This document shows, piece by piece, positions 26,687 to 35,800 of a stretch of 64,000 nucleotides of DNA. Origin of the DNA: Treponema sp. (GTDB taxonomy: Bacteria; Spirochaetota; Spirochaetia; Treponematales; Treponemataceae); NCBI GenBank assembly GCA_016293495.1, contig JAEDED010000003.1, forward strand, positions 1-64,000, written 5' to 3'. Under the pieces are notes generated by a model. That model was not told the origin of the DNA. It worked only from the letters and a program-made list of their open reading frames with translations, and did not search any database. The position numbers and the translations under genes are program-made. Every line of letters begins with the position of its first letter. Positions within the stretch are counted from its first letter, which is position 1.

Positions 26687-28831
26687 ATGGAACAATACGA
26701 ATTCGCAGATGAGAAAATAGAATCAATAATCGTAGATGGAAAATATTATCAACGAATCCATAACAAACACATAAACAGTTATGGAAAGAGTGGAGCTGAT
26801 AACATAGCAGAAAATGTCACCAAAATATTTCAGAAAATCAAAGGTCAACTTTCTGAGACTACGAATCATAATTCATTGCTAGTTGGTAAAGTTCAGTCTG
26901 GAAAAACATCGAATCTGGAATTATTTTCAGCATTGGCATTTGATAACGGATATAATTTTTTGGTTATTTACGGTGGTTATGACTCAAAACTATTAGGCCA
27001 AACTACAAAAAGATTTAAGAAAACTTTTGATGCAGAAGATACAGTAACTTTTGAGAGCGATAGTCCAGCAATTTTTTCAACAGAAGAAAAAGAAGATATA
27101 ACAAATCTAACTGAAGACATAATTAATGATTTTATCGAATTAAATAAGCCTATAATCCTTATTTCCATGAAGCGCCCACCTGCAATGAAAATCGTTAATA
27201 ATTTTTTATCGCAATTAGATAAAAGACACCTAAAAGCATTTGTTATTGATGATGAGGGCGACCAAGCAAGTTTAAACACTAAAAAAGATAAACAAAACGA
27301 TGCTTCTGCGACTTATGCAGAGATAAAGAAAATAAAAAGTTTATTAGATAATCCTCTTTACCTTTCTGTAACTGCAACTCCACAAGCAAATATCTTTTTA
27401 GATAAATGGAGTGAGTTACGCCCTGCTTCTATATGGCTTATTAGTCCTGCAAGTGGTTATGACGGAGCCCTTCAATATCATCTAAGCGACAGTAATTCGA
27501 TTCAAATTATTGATGATGACGATAATTCTTTTGATACAACGGCTATTTCAAATTCTTTACGTGAAGCAATAAACTATTTTATTGTCGCGTCTGCTACAAA
27601 GTTGATACTTGAAAATAAATCTAGAACTTACTCAGACATGATTATTCATACAGCTAAAGAAAAAGCTGAACATAAGCGTGTTTATAATCAAATAGATTCC
27701 TATATAGAACAAATGCAATTGTCATTCAAAAACAATGATGAAAACATTTCTGAATTCCTAAACGAGTTTAATATTGTTTTTGATAAGTATTTTTCTGAGC
27801 AATATACATTCGATACCATAAAAAATGTTATCCCTAAAATTGTAAAATCAATAAAGTTAATTTTACAGAATTCAGAAGGAAAAGAGACACAGGCAAATCC
27901 ACAGTTATTTTCTCAAAAAATATTTATAGGTGGTGATTTATTACAAAGAGGTTTAACATTTGATAATTTAATAACAACCTATTTTACTCGTTGGGCAAAA
28001 AAATCAGGTAATATGGATACTACTCTGCAACGAGCAAGATGGTTTGGATATAGAAGTAAATATTTTACATTATGCAAAATATTTACAAGTTCACCTATTG
28101 CACAGGAGTTCACAAATCTAGCTGAAATCGACGAAGATTTATGGGAACAATTTGCAGATATCGAAGTTGGAAAAATGAGTATAGAAGATATTATTATATC
28201 TGGCGAAAATACAATGTTACGACCAACGAGTCCGAATAAAGCTAAATTCCAAAAGATTAAATTTAAGAAGCGTTGGATTATTCAGCGTTTTATTGTTGAA
28301 GACCGCTCAATTATAAAGGAAAATGCTGCAATAATTGATAATTTAATAAATATTTCAAATTGGAAAGAAACAACGAAGGGAAGTCAAGTTGGTCAAGTTA
28401 CAGGATATTACACCCTTTTAAAAGCAGAATCTATGAAAGCTATTGTAGATGCTATAAAGAATGTCTTTGAATACGAACCATTCCAAAAGGACGCCTTACT
28501 TAAATTGCTTGATACTGATGAAGTTGTTTTAATTCAAATAGGAAACATAAAAAAGGACGCACCAAGATTCCGTTCTCTATATAAAAATGAGCCAAGAATT
28601 AAACCCTTGCAGCAAGGTGCAAGCAGTTTAAATAAAGATAACTCAGCTTTTTTAGGTGACAGATTCATAATAATTGATGAAAACAAAGTAAACATCCAAC
28701 TATATAGAGTTGCACCAGGTAATGATAAGAAAAATTATGATCCTTCATTAATTCAATATATGTTTGCAATTTATGTTCCGAAAGAAAAAGTTTATTTTAC
28801 AAAAGGAGAAGAAGATGACTTTGTTGAATAA
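26687..28831 (+). CDS. Z1 domain SF2 helicase-like ATPase
   Basis: A 714-residue P-loop protein. Walker A is GKVQSGKT (67-74), Walker B IDDEGDQ (187-193, the Z1-type variant of DEAD), motif III SVTATPQANI (227-236), and the Z1 signature GGDLLQRGLTFDNL with ARWFGYR lies near residues 420-465. Z1 proteins are thought to remodel or translocate on DNA in restriction-like systems. The start is 2 bases after the ATPase stop; the 3' end overlaps the nuclease start by 17 bases, so the four genes are one transcription and translation unit. Confidence 0.92.
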   Translation: MEQYEFADEKIESIIVDGKYYQRIHNKHINSYGKSGADNIAENVTKIFQKIKGQLSETTNHNSLLVGKVQSGKTSNLELFSALAFDNGYNFLVIYGGYDSKLLGQTTKRFKKTFDAEDTVTFESDSPAIFSTEEKEDITNLTEDIINDFIELNKPIILISMKRPPAMKIVNNFLSQLDKRHLKAFVIDDEGDQASLNTKKDKQNDASATYAEIKKIKSLLDNPLYLSVTATPQANIFLDKWSELRPASIWLISPASGYDGALQYHLSDSNSIQIIDDDDNSFDTTAISNSLREAINYFIVASATKLILENKSRTYSDMIIHTAKEKAEHKRVYNQIDSYIEQMQLSFKNNDENISEFLNEFNIVFDKYFSEQYTFDTIKNVIPKIVKSIKLILQNSEGKETQANPQLFSQKIFIGGDLLQRGLTFDNLITTYFTRWAKKSGNMDTTLQRARWFGYRSKYFTLCKIFTSSPIAQEFTNLAEIDEDLWEQFADIEVGKMSIEDIIISGENTMLRPTSPNKAKFQKIKFKKRWIIQRFIVEDRSIIKENAAIIDNLINISNWKETTKGSQVGQVTGYYTLLKAESMKAIVDAIKNVFEYEPFQKDALLKLLDTDEVVLIQIGNIKKDAPRFRSLYKNEPRIKPLQQGASSLNKDNSAFLGDRFIIIDENKVNIQLYRVAPGNDKKNYDPSLIQYMFAIYVPKEKVYFTKGEEDDFVE

Positions 28832-29747
28832 AATAACTAATGCAATAAATGACTCTCCAATAGATAATAAGCTTTACTTGGTTGAAAAAAAATCTGATAC
28901 AGCAGGCTTTTTTGTAAGTAATAAAAAACTGATTTATATGGCAAAAAACACTGAGGCCATTGGAAAGAACTCTCTTGAAACAGAATATTTGCATTTCAGG
29001 TCAAATGCAAATATTCTAGCAGTTGAAAACTTACAAAACTTTGATTCAGGTTTTTATAACCTTATAGAATATAAAGTTTCATTTAATGAAAATATTTCAG
29101 CATTTGAATCTTTTATAAATCTTTGTATTGCACATATCGAATTAATGAAATCAAAAAACTTTGTAGAGTTTTTTAATTCTTTAATAGATTTATTTCAGAA
29201 TGTTGGTAAAGAAAAAAAGCAAAATATTCTTGGTTTATTTGGAGAACTATCATTAATTTATTATTTTTATACAGAATTTAGTTTAAATCTTGCTTCCTAC
29301 TGGCACACATCAGGTTCATATTCGAAATATGACTTTTCAATCAATAAAAGAAATATAGAAGTTAAAACTTCAAATTCCTTAAAAAATGTTCTAATAAAGC
29401 ACTCGCAACTCTTTAATGGCGACCAAAATTATCTAGCAGTTTCAGTAATTGAAAATAATAATGCTGGTATCACCTTAAAAGAATTAGAAGAAAAGTTAAA
29501 AGAAATTGATGAAATAGCATCTGATTTCAATTTTATGGTTAATTTTGAAACAGAAAAATCAAGAATTGATGTATCAGATTATTCTAATAAAAAATTAAAG
29601 TTAATAAGCGTAAATATGTTCGACTGTAATAATATAAATCCATTCGAAGTTTTGCCAGAAAATGTTTCTGATGTGGAATATAGAATTGATTTATTAGGTT
29701 GTGATAGAATCAATAATGAAGATGTAAAGCATCTTCTTGAAATATAG
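28815..29747 (+). CDS. PD-(D/E)XK family nuclease (DUF4420-like)
   Basis: A 310-residue protein. The nuclease core is LFGELSLI (E144), then YDFSINKRNIEVKT (D173, E182, K184), which is the PD-(D/E)XK arrangement seen in the DUF4420 family that accompanies Z1 and MORC genes. It is the likely cutting subunit. The ATG at 28815 has AAGGAG 7 bases upstream; an upstream start in the Z1 gene lacks one. The stop at 29745-29747 is followed 6 bases later by an attC site. The AIPR gene often found in these systems is not present here. Confidence 0.85.
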   Translation: MTLLNKITNAINDSPIDNKLYLVEKKSDTAGFFVSNKKLIYMAKNTEAIGKNSLETEYLHFRSNANILAVENLQNFDSGFYNLIEYKVSFNENISAFESFINLCIAHIELMKSKNFVEFFNSLIDLFQNVGKEKKQNILGLFGELSLIYYFYTEFSLNLASYWHTSGSYSKYDFSINKRNIEVKTSNSLKNVLIKHSQLFNGDQNYLAVSVIENNNAGITLKELEEKLKEIDEIASDFNFMVNFETEKSRIDVSDYSNKKLKLISVNMFDCNNINPFEVLPENVSDVEYRIDLLGCDRINNEDVKHLLEI

Positions 29748-29753
29748 AAAATC

Positions 29754-29820
29754 GCCTAACATCAGCTTCAAAGCCGACACAGCGGTCAAGCCGCTGTGCG
29801 GTTTAAAACGCATGTTATGC
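29754..29820 (+). other. Integron attC recombination site 2
   Basis: Outer cores GCCTAAC (29754-29760) and GTTATGC (29814-29820; one mismatch to GTTRRRY). The inside shares AAAGCCGAC and GCGGTTTAAA with site 1, and the terminal hairpin ACAGCGG/CCGCTGT has changed on both sides to keep pairing, around the same TCAAG loop. It begins 6 bases after the nuclease stop and has the same orientation as site 1. Confidence 0.85.
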
Positions 29821-29838
29821 TTACAGCCAGCTGAAATA

Positions 29839-29880
29839 AGATTCTACTAATCTAAATATTTAAGTTAGTAGACAGAATCT
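29839..29880. repeat. Imperfect inverted repeat after attC site 2
   Basis: AGATTCTACTAA pairs imperfectly with TTAGTAGACAGAATCT around a 14-base A+T-rich loop. It may be a weak terminator or the end of another element. Confidence 0.35.
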
Positions 29881-30030
29881 AGATTATATATACATATGAA
29901 GAAAAAATGAAAGCAATTATTGCAAAGCATCCGAGAGCCGGCTGTATTCACAAAACAAAATGCAGCTTGAGAACCGTAAAAAAGGACATAAAAAGTATTC
30001 TGTAAAGAAACGCGAAGAACATATTCTTAA

Positions 30031-30200
30031 GTTCAAACATGGTGCATATCTGTCAGAGGCTAAACAAATAATTGAATCCTGGCGGATAGATTACAACGAA
30101 AATCGCCCGCAGAAAGGATTAAAAGAATTGACACCAAGTCAATTCAAATCTAAATTAAAAGGTATGAAAAACTCTCCTTGAATTTGGTCGAATTTTGGGG
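30031..30200 (+). mobile_element. IS3-family (IS407-like) remnant, copy 3 (right end only)
   Basis: From GTTCAAACATGG to the right terminal repeat this is almost identical to copy 2, including the GGTGCAT-ATCTGTC deletion junction found only in copy 2. The left part is missing and replaced by unrelated DNA (29881-30030). The tail of OrfB (YNENRPQKGLKELTP, stop at 30181) is kept. The shared junction shows copies 2 and 3 descend from one already deleted element. Confidence 0.88.
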
Positions 30201-30257
30201 GAAGACTACTGTAATTAATTTAAAGATTTTATATTATATTTTGAAAAGGTTTCATGT

Positions 30258-30308
30258 ATGAGAAAATCTGATGAAAATAAATGCTGCTGCAAATCTGGAG
30301 ACCGCTGA
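30258..30308 (+). CDS. 16-residue Cys-triplet peptide directly upstream of the permease
   Basis: A short ORF MRKSDENKCCCKSGDR with AAAAGG upstream; its TGA overlaps the permease ATG by one base (TGATG). Three adjacent Cys and several charges suggest thiol chemistry or metal/metalloid binding, or a leader whose translation controls the permease. It is too short for homology; its reality rests on spacing and overlap only. Confidence 0.4.
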   Translation: MRKSDENKCCCKSGDR

Positions 30309-31306
30309 TGGTTTGGGATTTTATTCAGAATCAGCTGCTTGGAATGAAGTGGCTTGATGTTTTTATAAAATATCTTGTGTCTCTTACAGGTCTTGATCCA
30401 GAGTCAAGAATCGGTGGAACTATTTCATTTTTCTTTATGGATATGATAAAAATCTCGATTCTTCTTTGTGTTCTGATTTTTTTCATCAGTTTCATTCAGT
30501 CGTTCTTTCCTCCTGAAAAAAGCAAAAAAATTATGTCAAAGTTTGGAGGACTTGGTGCAAGAATTATTGGTGCGCTTTTAGGAACTGTTACTCCGTTCTG
30601 TTCCTGTTCTTCAATACCTATTTTTATGGGCTTTACTGCGGCGGGACTTCCACTGGGGGTAACCTTTAGTTTTCTTATTTCGTCACCAATGGTTGATCTT
30701 GGAAGTCTTGTTCTTCTTATGAGCATTTTTGGGTGGAAAGTTGCGGTCCTTTATGTTCTCTTCGGTCTTGTTATTGCAGTGGCTGGTGGAACTCTTATTG
30801 AACACCTTCACATGGAAGATCAGATTGCAGATTTTATCAGAAACACAACGCCAGATGAACTTCCTGAAATGGAAATTACTTTTAAAGACAGGATACAGAA
30901 TGCCTGGAGTCAGGTTGTTTCAACTTATAAGCGTCTTATCATCTACATTGTTGCTGGTGTCCTCATTGGTTCTGTAATTCATAACTGGATTCCACAGGAG
31001 TGGATTGTAAAGGCACTTGGAAACAATAATCCTTTTGGTGTAATTCTTGCTGTTATATGCGGTGTTCCTATGTATGCCGATATTTTCGGATGCATTCCTA
31101 TCAGTGAAGCGCTGCTTGGTAAGGGAGCTTTGCTTGGTGTTGTTTTGAGTTTTATGATGGCTGTTACAACATTGAGTCTTCCATCAATGGTAATGTTAAG
31201 CAAAGTTGTAAAGCCAAAGCTGCTGGGTATATTTATTGCAATCTGTGTTGCAGGAATTATTTCGGTTGGATATCTGTTTAATTTTTTACAGGGATTTTTA
31301 TTTTAG
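30308..31306 (+). CDS. Permease of the UPF0718/YraQ (DUF318) family
   Basis: A 332-residue integral membrane protein with about eight membrane segments. It carries the family mark PFCSCSSIP (near residue 98) and the second repeat GVPMYADIFGCIPI, both with conserved Cys in membrane loops. These permeases are often paired with small thioredoxin-like proteins, as here (21 bases downstream), and are suspected metalloid or metal transporters; no substrate is proven. The ATG at 30308 is chosen for the GGAG 8 bases before it and the overlap with the Cys-triplet peptide. Confidence 0.85.
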   Translation: MVWDFIQNQLLGMKWLDVFIKYLVSLTGLDPESRIGGTISFFFMDMIKISILLCVLIFFISFIQSFFPPEKSKKIMSKFGGLGARIIGALLGTVTPFCSCSSIPIFMGFTAAGLPLGVTFSFLISSPMVDLGSLVLLMSIFGWKVAVLYVLFGLVIAVAGGTLIEHLHMEDQIADFIRNTTPDELPEMEITFKDRIQNAWSQVVSTYKRLIIYIVAGVLIGSVIHNWIPQEWIVKALGNNNPFGVILAVICGVPMYADIFGCIPISEALLGKGALLGVVLSFMMAVTTLSLPSMVMLSKVVKPKLLGIFIAICVAGIISVGYLFNFLQGFLF

Positions 31307-31327
31307 AAAAAACTAAGGAGATAAATT

Positions 31328-31576
31328 ATGGAAATTAAATCAATTAAAATTTTAGGAAAAGATGGATGCCGTAACTGTTCTACAATGTTTCAAAATACAA
31401 TTGATATTCTTGCAGAAAAGAATATTTCATGTGACTGTCAGCATGTAACAGATCTTCAGGAAGTAATGAAATTTGGTGTAATGAGTCTTCCTGGTCTTGT
31501 TATTAATGATAAAGTAGTAAGCTACGGAAAAATTCTTTCAAAAGCAGACATCGAAAAATTTATTGTTGAACAGTAA
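31328..31576 (+). CDS. Small thioredoxin-like protein (redox-active disulfide type)
   Basis: An 82-residue thioredoxin fold with the active pair C14-RN-C17 (KDGCRNCS) and the cis-Pro segment MSLPGLVIN. This is the short 'redox-active disulfide protein 2' type, usually encoded with the DUF318 permease. AAGGAG lies 8 bases before the ATG. It probably reduces or delivers the permease substrate. Confidence 0.88.
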   Translation: MEIKSIKILGKDGCRNCSTMFQNTIDILAEKNISCDCQHVTDLQEVMKFGVMSLPGLVINDKVVSYGKILSKADIEKFIVEQ

Positions 31577-31679
31577 TTTTAGAATGTTTTAATTGAAAAT
31601 AATCGGTGATGTCCAGACCTTCATCTTTTCTTGAAAATGGTTAAGTAAATTCACTTTGATTTCAACCCTAAATTCCTCG

Positions 31680-31718
31680 TTGATATATTCAAAAACTTTC
31701 TATATAATAGAAGTAATA
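31680..31718 (+). promoter_or_regulatory. prfA promoter with near-leaderless start
   Basis: TTGATA (31680-31685), spacer 17, TATAAT (31703-31708). The ATG lies 9 bases after the -10 box and there is no Shine-Dalgarno sequence, so the 5' UTR should be at most a few bases. Confidence 0.7.
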
Positions 31719-32809
31719 TGGACTTATTGAAAAAACTCGAACAGTGTGAGGCTCGTTACAAGGAAGTTTGTGAACTTGTTCAGTCTCCGGATTTAGTAAA
31801 AGATCAGAAAAAATACAAAGACACAATGCGTGAACACGGCTATCTTTCAGGTGTTTGTGAACTTTATGACGAATACAAGAAAGTTCTCTCTGGAATTGAA
31901 GACGCAAAAGTTTTGATTACAGAAGAAGATGACGTTGATATGAAAGAAATGGCTCGTGAAGAACTTCACCAGCTTGAAGAACGTCAGCCTCAACTTGAAG
32001 AAGAAATCAAACTCAAGCTCATTCCACCGGATCCACTTGATGAAAAGAACATTATTCTTGAAATCCGTTCTGCTGCCGGTGGTGACGAAGCATCACTTTT
32101 CGTACGTGACCTTTGGGAAATGTACTGCCATCTTGCTGAACGCAAAGGCTGGAAGACAGAAACAATGGAAGCGCAGGAAACTGAAGTAGGTGGTTTCAAT
32201 AAAATCGTAACTAACATTTCAGGTAAATTCGTTTACGGAACTCTCCGATGGGAATCTGGCGTTCACCGTGTTCAGCGTGTTCCACAGACAGAATCACAGG
32301 GACGCCTTCAGACTTCAACTGCAACTGTTGCCGTATTGCCAGAAGCTGATGAAGTTGATATTCAGATTAACCCTAACGATGTACGCGTTGACGTAATGCG
32401 TGCCGGTGGTCCTGGCGGTCAGTGTGTAAATACAACTGACTCTGCCGTTCGTTTGACACATATTCCTTCAGGTCTTGTTGTAATTCAGCAGGATCAGAAA
32501 TCACAGATTAAGAATAAAGAAAAGGCTTGGCAGGTTCTACGTGCACGTCTTTTCGATCTCGAACAGAGCAAGAAAGATGCTGAACGTTCTGCTGCCAGAA
32601 AAAGCATGGTTGGTAACGGTGACCGTTCAGAAAAAATCAGAACATATAACTATCCTCAGGACCGCGTAACTGATCACCGTATCAATTACAGTGCTCACAA
32701 CCTTCCTGGATTCATGATGGGAAATATGGACGATATGATCAACGCTCTTAACGTTTACGCAAAAGAAGAACAGTTAAAAGCGGACATCACAGAAATGGGC
32801 GGCCAATAA
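31718..32809 (+). CDS. prfA: Peptide chain release factor 1
   Basis: RF1 reads UAA and UAG and releases the finished peptide. It has 363 residues with the tripeptide anticodon P189-Q190-T191 (RF1-type PxT; RF2 has SPF) and the catalytic GGQ (233-235) that is methylated by PrmC, which is encoded two genes later. The N-terminal helical domain and C-terminal tail are complete. It has its own strong promoter and no ribosome binding site. Six bases separate it from the c-di-GMP protein gene. Confidence 0.97.
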   Translation: MDLLKKLEQCEARYKEVCELVQSPDLVKDQKKYKDTMREHGYLSGVCELYDEYKKVLSGIEDAKVLITEEDDVDMKEMAREELHQLEERQPQLEEEIKLKLIPPDPLDEKNIILEIRSAAGGDEASLFVRDLWEMYCHLAERKGWKTETMEAQETEVGGFNKIVTNISGKFVYGTLRWESGVHRVQRVPQTESQGRLQTSTATVAVLPEADEVDIQINPNDVRVDVMRAGGPGGQCVNTTDSAVRLTHIPSGLVVIQQDQKSQIKNKEKAWQVLRARLFDLEQSKKDAERSAARKSMVGNGDRSEKIRTYNYPQDRVTDHRINYSAHNLPGFMMGNMDDMINALNVYAKEEQLKADITEMGGQ

Positions 32810-32815
32810 AAACAA

Positions 32816-35800
32816 ATGGTAAACAGCAAGGTCGTACTGATTGTCGACGAAGATAAAATCAACCGCAATGTTCTCGCAAAAATTCTCAAGGATGAATATA
32901 CAATCATTCTGGCACAGAATGGAACTGAAGCGCTCAAGATTTTAAAGACAAATTACAAACGAATTGCTGCTATCATTATTGATCTTGAAATGAAAACTAT
33001 GGATGGTTACGAGCTTCTCAAGGAAATTCACGAAGCATCGGACTATTCAAAAATTCCTATTATTGCATCTAATCATCTTGGCTCAGAAGAGCAGGAAGAA
33101 AAAGCATTGATGCTTGGAGCTCATGACTTTATCGTAAAGCCGTACAATGCTCAGATTATTAAACGCCGTATTGCAAATACTATAGAACTGATGGATGCAG
33201 TTAAGGTTGTAAATCTTGTTATTAAAGATGACTTAACTCCGTTGCATAACAAGCAGTACTTTATGACAGAAACCCGCGAAGTATTTATCGACAGAGCCGA
33301 TGAAGAATTCGATGTTATCTGTCTTGATATTGACCAGTTTAAAATGGTCAATGATTCGTACGGAATGGCAACCGGTGATAAGGTTCTTTATAAGGCTGGG
33401 GAATTAATCGCAGCTGCTTTTGGTGAAGATTCAATCTGTGCAAGATTTACTGCAGATAAATTTTTCATCACATTAAAACATCAGTCACTTTCATATACTA
33501 CTGTTATAGAAAAACTTACAAATGATTTAAATAAATACGTTTCAAAAATCGGCGTTAAAAACAAAATCAAAATCTGCTGTGGTGTTTATTACATTCACGA
33601 TAAGACAATTCCGATTGCGGCAATGTGTGACCGTGCTGAACTTGCTACTGAAAACATCAAAGGTAAATACGGACAGGTTATCGCATTCTACGAAGACGAA
33701 ATCCGCCAGCAGATGCACAATACGCTTGCAATTACAAACATGATGGAGTTTGCCCTCAAGAACGAAGAGTTCCAGATTTTCTATCAGCCAAAATATGAAC
33801 TTGCATCTGAATGTGTTGCAGGTGCAGAAGCGCTTGTTAGATGGAAAAATTACGAACTTGGTTTTATGTCTCCGGGTTCCTTTATTCCGCTGTTTGAACG
33901 CAATGGATTTATTACACAGCTTGATATGTTCGTATGGGAAACTGTCTGTAAGGATATGAATGAATGGATCAGTAAAGGTAATAAACCTTTTGCTGTTTCA
34001 ATGAACGTTTCCCGAGCTGATATTTATAATCCAAACCTTGTTAAAGTACTTTGTGATTTAAGCGATAAATATAAGCTTGATCGAAAATTCCTTCATCTTG
34101 AAATTACTGAAAGTGCTTATACAGACAGCCCTGAGCAGATTATTAAAATCGTTACCCAGTTAAGAGCAAAAGGATTCCCGATTGAAATGGATGACTTCGG
34201 TTCAGGCTATTCTTCACTTAATATGCTTGCAGAAATTCCAATTGATGTTCTTAAGCTTGATATGGGATTTGTTCGCAACGAACTCCAGAAGCCTAACGGT
34301 AAGGGAATTCTCGGCTTCGTAATCAGTCTTGCAAAATGGCTGAACCTTGCCGTTGTTGCAGAAGGTGTAGAAACTCCGGAACAGATCCGCATTTTGAATT
34401 CAATGGAATGTAACTATGTTCAGGGATTCTATTTTGCTAAGCCTCTGTGCAAGGAAGATTTCTTTGCCCTCATGGGTGAAGGTAAGGTCAAAGAAATGTA
34501 CCTTACAAGTTCAAGCGTAACTTCAATTGACAGAAATCAGATTGCAATTACAAAAGCAACTGGTGAACGAAAAGGAATAATGCTTGTCGTTGATGATATT
34601 GAAATCAGCCGTAAGATTATCATTGACCTTTTTCATAATGAATACGATATTGCTGAAGCAGTTGATGGTCAGCAGGCGTGGGAATACATTCAGGAAAACT
34701 TTGAAAATATTTCTGTTATCATGATGGACCTTCTTATGCCTATCATGGATGGTTATCAACTTCTTAAGCTTATCCGTCAGGATGACAGAACTAAAGATAT
34801 TCCGGTTGTAGTAACATCACTTGGTGAAGAAGCATCTGAAGAAAGAGCTCTTGCAATTGGTGCAGATGACTTTGTTTCTAAGCCGTACAATATGACTGTA
34901 TTGAAACATCGTGTAAGTAATGTTCTTATTAATTCCCGCATCAAAAGAATTGAAAGGGAACATCAGCAGAACAAGCTTGCACTCGAAGCAGAACTTGCAG
35001 TTAACAAAGATGTCCTCACAGGTCTGTATACAAGAAAAGTAATTGAATCTAAAGTTAATGACTTTTTTGCAGATAAAGCTGATGGTGAAGCAGTATTCCT
35101 TATGCTCGACCTTGATAACTTTAAAGAAGTAAATGATACATACGGTCACATTAAAGGTGATGAAACATTAAAGAAGGTTTCGGATATTCTTGCATCTTCG
35201 TTCAGAGATGAAGATGTAATCTGTCGAATGGGTGGAGATGAGTTCTCAGTATTTATTCCTCATCTTATTGAAAGAAATTCCCTTGAAGCAAAATTGAACA
35301 GGCTTTGCGAATGTCTCGACTTTATGGTTGAGTCAATAAGAATTACCTGTTCTATCGGTGCCTGTGTCTCTCCTGAATATGGTCAGGATTATCAGACTCT
35401 TTACAACAATGCAGACATGGCTCTTCTTACAAGCAAACGTTTTGGTAAAAATCAGTTCCAGATTTATAACGGCCAGTCAGTATTACCGTCATTTGTTTTC
35501 TATAGGAATATTGACTGTCTCCTTGATGAATTTACAGATGCAATTTTTGTAATTGCAAAAGATACATACGAAATGCTTTATATTAATAAAAATGCATGTG
35601 AACTTTTCAATGTTGAAAAACGAAACTGCATAGGAAAAAAATGTTTTGAAAACTTTCATCAGAAGAACGAAATATGTGTGCACTGTATTTCAAATGATGA
35701 AATCTCAGAAGAACAATTTCTTGAAGCACCATTTATCATAAAAGGACAAAGTTATATTTTAAAAATTAAACTGATTAACTGGAGTGGCGTTCCTGCCCGT

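Noticed and set aside
15560..30200. CRISPR array suggested by recurring identical blocks
   Set aside because: The repeats are three long IS remnants thousands of bases apart, not short regularly spaced repeats; no cas genes were found.
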